Source: Astragalus membranaceus
Taxonomy: Eukaryota > Streptophyta > Magnoliopsida > Fabales > Fabaceae
Reading direction: 5' to 3'
DNA length: 64,000 bases
Assembly (NCBI GenBank): GCA_039519185.1
Contig: CM076851.1
Coordinates: 35,261,799 to 35,325,798, forward strand
The position numbers were made by a program, and so were the translations under genes. The notes below the pieces were generated by a model. That model was not told the origin of the DNA and searched no databases. It saw nothing but the letters and a program-made list of their open reading frames with translations. Below, one piece after another: positions 22,735-32,227 of the stretch. Positions within the stretch are counted from its first letter, which is position 1. The number at the start of each line of letters is the position of its first letter.

Positions 22735-23430
22735 TTAGTATTTAATCTTTCATTCAACTGAATTGGAGATTACAATAGATGAGCCCTATTTATATACAAG
22801 TGATTTGCACAAGGTGCTATCAAGAAATGAAGATCTGTAAAAGAACTTATCAACAAATTTGTTACACTTAGGCTCAGTTCAACTAACAAAGAGTAGATGA
22901 ATGAAGCTGTTACAACTGAAAGCAGGAAGCTATGCTTAATACTCCCCCCTCAAGTTGGGAGGAAAATGTCACACAAACCCAACTTGGAAATAAAGGATTC
23001 AAGTAAAGAATTGGGCAGAGCCTTTGTGAGGGGATCGGCCAACTGGTCTTGAGAGCTAACATGAACCAAGCTGACCAATCCGGATTGCACATGTTCACGA
23101 ATGAAATGACAGACTATAGCGATGTTCTTGGAGCGTTTGTTGCACGTAGGGTTACTAGCAAACTGTATTGGGACTTGCTATCACAGTAAATTGTGGATAA
23201 AAGTATTAACGTACCCCGAATGTGTGCAACAGTTTGCGAGTCAATAGCAGCTCGGAAGTGAGGGTAGCAAGCGTTCGGTATTGAGCTCAGTAGAGGATCA
23301 AGCAACCGTGTTTTGCTTCTTTGATTTCCATGTAATGAGTGTTGAACCGAGGAAGACACAAAACCCCGTTGTGGATCGTCTAGAGGTTTGACAACTACCG
23401 CAATCTGCATCACAGCGCATTAACACGAAG
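22735..23430 (-). pseudogene. Ty1/copia pol RNase H remnant with part of the 3' LTR
   Basis: The minus strand reads CDADCGSCQTSRRSTTGFCVFLG and TLITWKSKKQNTV (near 23290-23420), then NPTCNKRSKNIAIVCHFIREH, QDQLADPLTKALP and SKLGLCDIFLPT (22950-23160). These are the conserved end of copia RNase H. The PPT-like CTTGAGGGGGGAGTA follows. Frameshifts separate the pieces and the rest of pol is missing. Below about 22930 the sequence is probably LTR. Confidence 0.8.
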
Positions 23431-23440
23431 TGAGGACTAA

Positions 23441-23985
23441 ATTGGAAATAAAACGTGCATGCTTGGGGAGGGGTTTGTGGCTTTCACATGAACTGGTTGA
23501 GCTTATTCACGGCAAATGCTATGTTCAGATGCGATATAGTGAGATAAATGAATTTACCAATCCAATCTATTACTCCTCCCCTCTATTTCTATCTCTCTCA
23601 TGGTAATGGAGGGATGGATGAGTGTCTACGTATTATTTTTGACAAACATATCACACATCCAAACACAATTATGGACGAATTTTTAAGTCTGTTACCAAAA
23701 GACACTGTTGGTAAGGTTTTAATGTTTGATTTAATTCATTTCTCCTCACTCGAACCCTCACATCCACCCTCATTCTCACCTCCGCACCCACTCTGGCCTC
23801 TCACCTCAATCTCTTCCACAACAAGTCTAAGGCAAAAACCCTAACCTCACTTTTCACTTTTCCAGAAACTTTAGCCTCACTCTGGTCTCCGCCCTTAGTC
23901 TCAGCCACTTCAACTCCCACAATCACCACTGCCAACAATTCTTGTCTCCGACCACTGCAACTCCTACATCTTGTTTATTAAAGTT
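23441..23985. other. Intergenic, no recognised gene
   Basis: Pyrimidine-rich in 23740-23960 on the plus strand. No domain or repeat family recognised. Confidence 0.4.
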
Positions 23986-25293
23986 TAAAAGGTCAGTTGA
24001 GGCAAGGGGATCCGTTGTCGCCATTCCTCTTCCTCATTGTTGCCGAAGGTTTGTCGGGTTTAGTGCGCAAGGCGGTACACATTGGCTCCTTTCAAGACTT
24101 TTATATTAACAATAATGTCCCATTCTCAATTTTGCAATTCGCGGATGATATCATGTTGTTGGGTAAAGCCACGTGGGACAACCTATGGAGCATTAAGACC
24201 TCGTTGAGAGCCTTTGAGCTTGTGTTCGGTTTGAAGGTAAATTTCCACAAGAGCAAGTTGATCGGTATTAACATTCCAGATGGTTTTTTGGAAAGAGCTA
24301 GCACCTTCCTACTTTGTAGAACGGAATCAATATCGTTCAAGTTCCTGGGCATTCCGATTTGCGCTAATCCGAGGCGGGAAGCTACTTGGAGTACCGTTCT
24401 AGGGGGTATTAGAAAGAGATTAGCGATGTGGAAGGGTCGTTTTCTATCCATTGGTGGTCGGGTTACTCTCATCAACTCCGTTTTGAATAGCATCCCTTTA
24501 TACATGTTCTCCTTTTATAAAGCTCCGAAAGTGGTTATTAAGAATATGGTTAAAATTAAACGGGACATTCTTTGGGGAATCATTGAGGGAGATAATGGAA
24601 TGTATTGGGTGGCTTGGGATAGAGTTTGCAAGTCAAAAAAAAGATGGCGGTCTTGGAATCAAAAATCTTGAGTTATTTAATATAGCTCTTTTATCTAAAT
24701 GGAAGTGGAGGGCATTGACGGATAGTAATGCGAGTTGGAGTCGGTTGTTGAGACATAGATATGGGGAATTCACTTCTTGCTTCATTCATGACTCGGTTGT
24801 AGGCAATTCTCACCGGAATTTTGGCTCTATTTGGTGGAGAGACTTGGTGACTTTGGATGATAACTTAGAGGAACCGAGAAGGTTCGCTTGGTGCATTAAA
24901 AGAGTGTTGGGTGATGGCACTTTAATAAACTTTTGGATGGAACAATGGTTAGGTACCGAGCCTTTGCTCAAAGTCTTTCCCTTATTGATTGATGGAGGTG
25001 GGCAGCAACTTGTTACAGTGGCAGATTTCGGGTCTTGGCATGGAGATACTTGGAGTCGGAACAAACCGTGGCAGGTTTTTACGGATTCTGTCCGCGCATC
25101 AGAAGGTGAGATATTGGACAGTATTTTGCAATCGGTAACGCCAACGAAAGGGAAGGAAGACGCATGGATTTGGCCGCAGGATCAGACTAAGAGTTTCACG
25201 GTGAATTCAGCATACCGTGGCAACATTCTTTCAACTGCTTCGGTTCAGCAGCGTCTGTCGGGGGCGTTGTGGACATCGCTTATTCCTTCGAAA
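23986..25293 (+). pseudogene. LINE ORF2: reverse transcriptase C-terminal half and linker (5' truncated)
   Basis: The plus-strand frame opens with LRQGDPLSPFLFL and carries the catalytic FADDIMLL, the thumb (FLGIPI, MWKGRFLSIGGRVTLINSVLNSIPLYMFSFYKAP) and, after a frameshift at an A8 run (about 24638-24645), the GGLGIKNLELFNIALLSKWKWR linker through DAWIW and LWTSLIPSK. Sequence upstream of RQGDP is absent, so the element is 5' truncated near 23986, as is usual for LINEs. It stops abruptly after LIPSK where Ogre-like sequence begins, and resumes at about 28980. Confidence 0.88.
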
Positions 25294-25407
25294 AGGCCAA
25301 CAGGAAGCGTGCTCCTCAAAGCCACGTGCAACTCGGATTCACCAAGAGTCCGTTTAAGGATTACAGGTTTTAGACAGCCTGGGCAATTTACCGCTTTCTG
25401 CACGCAA

Positions 25408-25595
25408 GTGCCCATTTTACTTTTCTGTTTGCACGCCAAGTGCCCATTTACTTTTCTGTTTGCACGCCAAGTGCCCATTTACTTTTCTGTTTGCACGCCA
25501 AGTGCCCATTTACTTTTCTGTTTGCACGCCAAGTGCCCATTTACTTTTCTGTTTGCACGCCAAGTGCCCGTTTTGCCTTTCTGTCTGCACGTCAG
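25408..25595. repeat. 31-bp tandem repeat, about six copies
   Basis: The unit begins TGCCCATTTACTTTTCTGTT and ends TGCACGCCAAG. The first and last copies are diverged. Since 31 is not a multiple of three, all three plus frames stay open with the same rotating peptide, so the open frames here are not genes. Confidence 0.93.
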
Positions 25596-25773
25596 TGTTC
25601 ATTTACTATTTTCGCATCAACACGAAAGTGTCTATCTTTCCAAAAAAAAAATTCGGATTTCTCCAAATGGACAAAATTGGTATAATTTCTGAATTCTTTA
25701 TTTCTATTTTACCTTCGAAATATGTCTCGCGCAATTCATATTTCTTGGTAAAATCCAAATAAAGAGGGGCAGC

Positions 25774-28700
25774 TGTTATACCCCAATTTTGTCCGAGCTC
25801 CTGTTAATAGCGTTTTATTTTACTAGGTCACATTTTTTTTGCAAGTCTCGAGTCCTGTTAACACGTGTCGGTGTCATGCGAGTATCGTTAAGATGCCATT
25901 TGTGTAATTGGGCCAACAGTTGGGTTATTGGGCCTACACATATGCAAATTGGGCTTATCATTTTGAGTTGGGCCCACGAACGTGGTTCCTAGTTAATTTT
26001 TAGTGTTAGCGGGCCTAATTGTTCTATTTGAGCCTCGTTCTAGCGCATTTGTCTAGTTGGGCCCGATTTCGCTTTTGTATTTGGCTCAACTTCTTTTATT
26101 ATTTTTATTTTGTCTATTTAATTTGTTTTGGTCCAAAAATGTCAAAAAAATTATATTTATTGTTTGTTTACAATTTAATAGTGTCCAAGATGTCCAAAAG
26201 TCCAAAAATACAAAAAAATGATAATACTAAAAATACCAAAAATACAAATCCGAAAATGCAAATAATAATAGGCAGCAGCAGCAGATTCAGGGTTTCCAGC
26301 AGCTGCTCCCCAAGCTGCTGGGCCTAGGTCGATCCGCTCCAAAACCTGAAAAATAATTCAAAGCCCGGTCAAAAGCAATTAATGCCTAAACCTAAAAATG
26401 CAGTATAAATCAGCAGTCAAACAGCAGTAGCAGGACACGGAATTCGAGGCAGAAATAATACTGCGAAAATCACAAAAAAAGGGGTAAGAGTTTCACATTG
26501 AAACCCTAATTCACCAAACACAGTTCTGAGTTCCTAAATATAAAAGAGGGAAGGAGCAGCAGTCAGGAGGACAAAAAACTGTAGCAGGAAGCACAGTAGC
26601 AGTTATAATCACAGTCAGGCAAGCACACAAAGAGACATATCAGAAGCTGGAGTATAGGTTGGTTTTATCCTTAAATCAAAAAAACATACATAGAGATCTG
26701 TCATATTTGTATATTAAACTGTTAAAAAAAAATATAGCGACCACCACAGCATTGCTATTAACATCATTTCTTGTTTCCTGTTCAACCAGAATATCAACAA
26801 AAAAAATAAAATCAAAAGAGGGTTTGTATGGTTATTTTCACAATAGGATTCGGGTTCAGCATTGCATAGAACATACTAATCGGTTTTTGTTTTTTTCAAA
26901 AGATAGTAACTGAGACAAAATCATGAACAAATAATAGAGGCATAGGGAAGAAGAGGATCAAAAAACGAAACAGAAAAAAAGTGAAAACCGAAACTAAGAG
27001 AAAAATTAAAAAACTGACCTTTGAAGTTTTTGCCTGAGACTTCGTCTTCTCCGGCGAAGCTCCGGCCAGCCACCACCGCAACTCCATCTTCAACCAAACA
27101 CAACCACAGTGTCCAGCACCGCCTTGCATCCCCATCGCGCCCAACCGTCACCGTCGCGAGTCAAGAAAACCCGTGGCCGTCGATCTGCAAGTTTCGCCTC
27201 CCGTGGCCATCGATTTGCAAGTTTTCCGTGCCGTTTTCTTTGCTGTCATCGTAAGGAGCTAGGTTTGAGGGAGAAGGTGAGGATCGAAACTGAGTTTCGG
27301 TGAGGAGAAGAAAAACAGAGCTAGGGGAAAGGGTGAGAAGCCGATCGTGAGGAGGGGAGGAGAATGGGAGCGGCGGTGAGCATTGAGAGATTAGGGTTGT
27401 GTGCGGCGCCGTAGAGAGGAGGTGAGCTTAGCGTGAGGGAGGGAGGCGGATGATTGAGAGAGAGAGAGATTTTTTAGGGTTGGAGCAATTTGGGGGTGGG
27501 GGTGCGGCGCGGCTGGAGAAGAGAGGATTTGGGAATTAGGTTTAGTTTTTAGGGTTTGGCTTTATATAGCTAGGTTTTTTTATTTATTTATTTATTTATT
27601 CAGATTACTGCTGACACCCCCCTCCATTCATGTGCGCACCTCCCTCACTTAAGCCCAGTTTCGCATACTGGGCCCTCAGATGCGAACTGGGCTTCTTTTC
27701 TACACCACCTATTAATTTTACAACCCCTTGCTGCTAATAACACCCTATTTTACCATTTCCCCCCCTTTCTCGTTTTTTTTAATTTAATTTAATTCTCTCC
27801 AAGACAAAATATTTTCTCATAAATTAAAAACTTTGTTAATAGTCTTGTGAAGCCTTTGCTTACATGATTATTAACAATGAGGTACCAGTGGCGATCACTT
27901 GGAGCCTTTGCTCAATTGATCATCATGAACGCCTAATTTTCCTAAAGATTTTCACTAAATCAAAAAACTTTGTTAGTAGTCTTGCGAAGCCTTTGCTTGC
28001 ATGATTATTAACAATGGAGTGCTAATGGTGGTCACTTGGAGCCTTTGCTCAATTGATCATCATGAAAGCTCAATTCTCACAATTAAACAAGATAAAAAAC
28101 AAAAACCGTTTTCCAAACATAGAAGAACTACGTAGCTTTGAATTCTCCATCGCACCAGGAGATACGTAGGAGCGGGCCACATCCCGTCAAGCATAACAAA
28201 TAAAAATCATTTTCACAATAAGTTTTCAACAATTATTTTCAGAAGAACCTAGAACTACGTCGCCTTTGATTCTCCACCCGGAGATACGTAGGAGCAGGGC
28301 CACGCCCCTGTCAAGCGCAAAAATAAACAATTTCTAAAATTAAAGAATATACAAACAGATCTCCTTCATTTCAAAAGCAAAAGTCTTATTTTCAAAGTAG
28401 GGGATTAAGTCGGTCGTACGGCCGGGTTAATCATCGTTTTAAGATAAGTGAACTGTGGTCCCACAGAGTCCCAGCGCTCCTTCAGCCCTCAGTGGCCCTT
28501 CAGAGCCCCAGTGCTCCTTCAGACCCCCAGTGGTCCTCCAACACAGATCACACAGTCCTAAAACCCCTACATTAAAAAACACCAACCCACAAACATTTTC
28601 TACACAGAAGAACTACGTAGCTTTGAGTTCTCCATCGCACCGGGAGATACGTAGGAGCGGGCCATGTCCCGTCAAGCGTTTTTTTCTAAAAAACCATTTT

Positions 28701-28975
28701 TCCCCTTTTTCATAATAAATAAAGATTTTCATAAAGAGTTTTTCAGTAAGAAGTAGAGAGGCAAAATTAAGTATTTTCAAGTCAACACACTAAAACCACA
28801 CATTTAATTAAAGGTTCCCTCTCAGTAGAGAGGACGTGTGGGGTGCTAACACCTTCCCTGCGCGTAACCGACCCCCGAACCCTATTCTCTAGTTTCGCAA
28901 GACCAATCGCTTTCCAAAAAAGGTTTTCCTAATATTTTCCTTAATAAATATTGGTGGCGGCTTCATTGTCTTAAG
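25774..28975 (+). repeat. Ogre-like LTR, 3' end truncated
   Basis: About 3.2 kb. TATA-like CTTTATATAGC at about 27560-27570 could be the LTR promoter. Its start and its GGTGGCGGCT segment are shared with the solo LTR at 14403-17089 (opposite orientation), but the middle parts are different, so the two are related families rather than copies of one element. Confidence 0.7.
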
Positions 28976-29508
28976 AAAAGTTGTGAACGAGGAAGGTTCT
29001 CCCTCGGGGACTTTTTCGGGCGCAACAGACATGTCCCTGAATATTGTTGACTTCTTCCTTAGTTGTGGTCGCTTATGCAAAGGGAAGAAGGCGAAGCGTA
29101 CGAAACACATGGTCTGGTTAACAACATGTTGGAGTGGGTGGCTTGCAAGGAATAGTGCTATTTTTAACAGCGAGGAACCAAATGCCGAATCCATGGTGAA
29201 CCGCATCAAATGCTTAACTTGGAGTTTGTGTGTTTATAGATTGAAGTTATGCTCCTCTATTTCAATTTCAATGTGGTGGTCTAATCCACTTCAATGCTTA
29301 GAAGGGGGAGAAACGGTGGGTTGACATTCACATTGTTAGCAACCTTATTCCGTTTTGAGGTATTCTTTTTCCCTGCCTGAGTCTTTTTCCCACTGGGTTT
29401 TGGCTCAGGGAGGTTTTGAGGAGGCCCTCCCCCTTTCATTAATGTATATGGGATTGGTGCACCCCTAGTGCCCCCCATCAATACAATTCTTGCTTATCTA
29501 AACAAAAA
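28976..29508 (+). pseudogene. LINE ORF2 C-terminus and 3' tail, continuing from 25293
   Basis: The plus strand reads ...WLARNSAIFNSEEPNAESMVNRIKCLTWSLCVYRLK then a WWSNPLQCL end (to 29324), the standard C-terminus of plant LINE ORF2, followed by the CACTGGGTTTTGGCTCAGGGAGG trailer and AAACAAAAAAG tail. Roughly 100 or more residues (zf-RVT part) expected between LIPSK and this point are missing, consistent with deletion around the Ogre-like insertion. Confidence 0.8.
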
Positions 29509-29556
29509 AGTTCGTCATGTTCACTCTTTCAGAATTTAGGGTAATGACTAATTTAA

Positions 29557-29982
29557 GGCTTAAATATCATTTTCGTCCCTGCAAATACAACAAATATCCA
29601 TTTTTGTCCCTGTAATTTTTATGTAAAGGCCCTTGCAAGATTTAAATTTATTCATTTTGTTCCCTGCAAAAAGTTTTTTTAAAAATAGCCCTTGTAAAAT
29701 TTAAAGTTATTCATTTTGGTCTTTGCAAAAAGTTTATTTTTTAAAAAATAGCCTTTCAAAAATTAAAATTATTCATTTTGATCCATGTGACACGTAAACT
29801 TTAAAATGACCTCAGGGACCAAAATGAAAAAATTTTAAATTTTGCAAGGGTTACTTTAAAAAAACTTTTTGCAGGGACTAAAGTGAATAATTTTAAATTT
29901 TACAAGGACTATTTTAAAAAAAAATTGCAGGAACCAAAATAGATCTTTACTGTATTTGCCGGGACTAAAGTAATATTTAATC
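29557..29982. mobile_element. Hairpin-type MITE
   Basis: The left end GGCTTAAATATCATTTTCGT CCC and the right end, reverse complemented, GATTAAATATTACTTTAGTC CC, match. The whole 426 bp is roughly self-complementary, with GTCCCTGCAAA-type blocks repeated inward on both arms. This GTCCCTGCAAA family is frequent in legume DNA as I recall. A target duplication could not be set. Confidence 0.65.
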
Positions 29983-30182
29983 ATCAATTTAATTAGATGC
30001 ACAATTCCTTTCGTGTTTTCCCATTTAGGTCATTGGAAGCAAATGGATGTTGGTCGGGATCTTCTGCAATTAGATTAGGATGTGTTAAATTTTAACTATA
30101 GTGGGTCAATACCCCTCAAGGTCTCTCTTATATATAATATGCCGACCGATGTTTTGATGCATTATTAGATGAATATATGCAT

Positions 30183-30382
30183 CGTCAATGAAGATTGGCT
30201 CAGTTGGTAAGGAGTTTGGTCATACCCCGCAAGGGCATGGGTTTAACGGCCGCCGCCAACGTAATGACCTCTTTGGTGGATAATTTGTAAGTATCCCTGT
30301 TAGCTCTCAAAAAGCCTCGAGGCCTGCCTCAACCCTAGTGAGTCCCGGAAGCCCAACTCACATAAACTTTTTGTAAAAAAAA
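30183..30382 (+). mobile_element. SINE with 16-bp target duplication (one mismatch)
   Basis: Flanked by AGATGAATATATGCAT (30167-30182) and AGATGAATATGTGCAT (30383-30398). Head GATTGGCTCAGTTGGTAAGG is an A-box. The B-box position reads GGGTTTAACGGCC (degenerate). It ends in an A9 tail. About 200 bp. Confidence 0.85.
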
Positions 30383-30397
30383 AGATGAATATGTGCA

Positions 30398-30529
<132 letters not shown>

Positions 30530-30680
30530 TGTAGGTTTATACACAGGTCATTATTCATTATTATTAGTAGTAGTGCAGACAACACAGTAGATCATGATCC
30601 ATAGCATATAGGATCAAATTATTAATACATCTTATTGATAATTGTAGGTTCTTATTGAGGAGTCAAAGTAACCAAGCCAT

Positions 30681-31043
30681 CTAGCCATAATAGCCACCGT
30701 TGTATGCAGTGGAGTTTGGGTAGTTGTTATAATAGTCACCATTTGGGTAGGAGCCACTGTTATATCCATGAGTGGAACTTGGGTAGTAGTTATTGTTGTT
30801 GTTATAATAGTCAGCTGGGTGCGCAGTAGTACTGTTATAATTGTAACCAGGATGATAAGCACCACTGTTATAATTATAATCATCTGAATAATATGCTGCA
30901 TGAGCATCGTTACCATGGGTGTCAGATGAGTAATTTCCGTGGTGATTGTTGGATTTGGACTTTTTGGCTTTCTCTTCAGCTTCATGCTGATACTTAAGCA
31001 GCTCAACACCGTTTGCCATCAATCCGAAGATAGCACCTGCCAT
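30681..31043 (-). CDS. Asn/Tyr-rich small protein, 120 aa, function unknown
   Basis: Intronless ORF with ATG at 31043 and TAG at 30681. Residues 1-30 form a conserved-looking helix (MAGAIFGLMANGVELLKYQH) with alternating small and hydrophobic residues, then a short Lys/Glu stretch. From residue 35 the protein is low-complexity with Tyr, Asn, Gly, Ser and His (repeated YYNN, GYNS, GAYHPGYNYNS). No signal peptide. A TATA box lies about 60 bp upstream. I do not recognise a characterised family; a prion-like or glycine/tyrosine-rich structural role would be a guess. The other minus-strand frame over the same bases (30632-31009) is a shadow. Confidence 0.7.
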   Translation of the reverse strand: MAGAIFGLMANGVELLKYQHEAEEKAKKSKSNNHHGNYSSDTHGNDAHAAYYSDDYNYNSGAYHPGYNYNSTTAHPADYYNNNNNYYPSSTHGYNSGSYPNGDYYNNYPNSTAYNGGYYG

Positions 31044-31098
31044 CCTATAGTGTGGCCCTAATTATATTGTGTGTCTGTGTGTGAGTTTTAGTATTTGG

Positions 31099-31106
31099 AT
31101 ATATAG
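31099..31106 (-). promoter_or_regulatory. TATA box of the 120-aa gene
   Basis: The minus strand reads GGCTATATATCC about 60 bp upstream of the ATG. A second TATATATA lies farther out at about 31134-31141. Confidence 0.6.
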
Positions 31107-31399
31107 CCTTAATGTTGCCAATCATCTAAGCTTGTATATATAGATGCAAAAGGAAAAGGAAACGAATCCAATCATATTAAAAACTATAATGAAAGGGAAT
31201 CTGATGCTTTGCTCGTTAGCCTGAAGCTATATAGAAATTGGAATCTCCAATGCTTTATCTAGATGCTTTTAAATCGAATGATAAATAATGTTTAAGATCT
31301 AGAACCATCAAAGTTATAATTTTAAAAATAAAAAAGTGGGTTGAATATATCTGATTTATGCTTGGATGAGTTTAGACAAAAGTTTAATAATAATTTTCC

Positions 31400-31475
31400 A
31401 ACTCTGCTATTCAGCCAAAAAATTTGGCCAAAATACAGCCAAAATACCAAATCCATATAGTGGGGCCCACCATAG
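31400..31475 (+). repeat. Left terminal inverted repeat of the MULE
   Basis: The core at 31409-31452 starts TATTCAGCCAAAA and contains ATTTGGCCAAAATACAGC and AATACCAAAT. Its reverse complement occurs at 55761-55804 with about four differences. Weaker similarity (GTGGGGCCCA against GTGGGACCCA) continues inward to about 31475. Confidence 0.8.
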
Positions 31476-31540
31476 TAATTTAAATTAAATGAAATAAAAA
31501 AATAAAAACATCTCACACGCACCTCATCCCACCTCTCTCA

Positions 31541-32227
31541 CGCTCACGCTCACGGGTCTCTGTAACACAACTCTACGCTCTCTGAACCTCAAGCTCACTC
31601 TCACCTCACGCACTCTCCTTCAATCTCGCTCAGCCACCTCTCCCCTTCAATCTCTCATTGTCTCCTTCAATCTCGCTCAGCCACTGCAAAGACACACTCT
31701 CCCCTTCAAGCTCTCATTATCGCACCACCGTCAATCACTCACTGCCGCCGTCAATTTCGTCTTCTCGCCGTCCCGGTCTCCTCCGTCGACCACCACTCTA
31801 CTAAGGGTTCACGCACACCGTTCTGTTGGAAAGGGTTCTATAGCTATCTCTCTTCCATCAAAGGGTTCGCACATTGTTCACTGTTAGGGTTCACCACTGT
31901 CTCCTTCAATCTCCGCCGTTTACTTCTCCTTCTTCAGGTACTCTGTTCAGAAAGGGTTTCTGTTATTTGTCTTTGTACATTGTGATTTTGTTATGTAGGT
32001 CTGTTTGTATGATTTTATAGGATAAAAAGTGTGCGATTTATATTGATTGTGTTGTGTAGATCTGTTCTAAAATTGAAATCATGATGTTTTTCAAGTGTTA
32101 GACTTCTCGTTTGTATAATTCACCAACATTTTTTCAAGTTTTTCAAGTGTTAGACTTCCTGTTTTGTGAAAATTTGTCTATTCCCCTTTGTAACATTTTC
32201 TTGCATTGATACAGATCCTTGTACATC
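31541..32227 (+). promoter_or_regulatory. Leader of the Ulp1-like gene with 5' UTR intron
   Basis: CT-rich stretch (31541-31935) resembling a plant 5' UTR, then a candidate donor CTTCAG|GTACTC and acceptor GATACAG at 32214, 13 bp before the ATG. The promoter would therefore lie in the terminal repeat or the ~90 bp next to it, as in other MULEs. Confidence 0.5.

Larger units (their letters stand above)
25294..28975 (+). mobile_element. 3' end of an Ogre-like Ty3/gypsy element (3' UTR, PPT and LTR) inside a LINE
   Basis: Contains a 31-bp tandem array, a purine tract AAAGAGGGGCAGC (about 25761-25773) and an LTR starting TGTTATACCCCAATTTTGTC at 25774. Tandem repeats in the 3' UTR just before the PPT are a known Ogre feature. 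The LTR has repeated blocks (about 27830-28060, and three copies of an ACTACGTAG...GAGATACGTAGGAGCGGGCC block at 28125-28690) and a GGTGGCGGCT segment near its end. It lacks a clean terminal CA and no coding region is left. Both ends abut LINE sequence, so a larger insertion was later deleted. Confidence 0.75.

Noticed and set aside
25384..25762. Overlapping frames with repeated CPFTFLFARQV-like peptides
   Set aside because: Produced by a 31-bp tandem repeat in the Ogre-like 3' UTR read in three frames.
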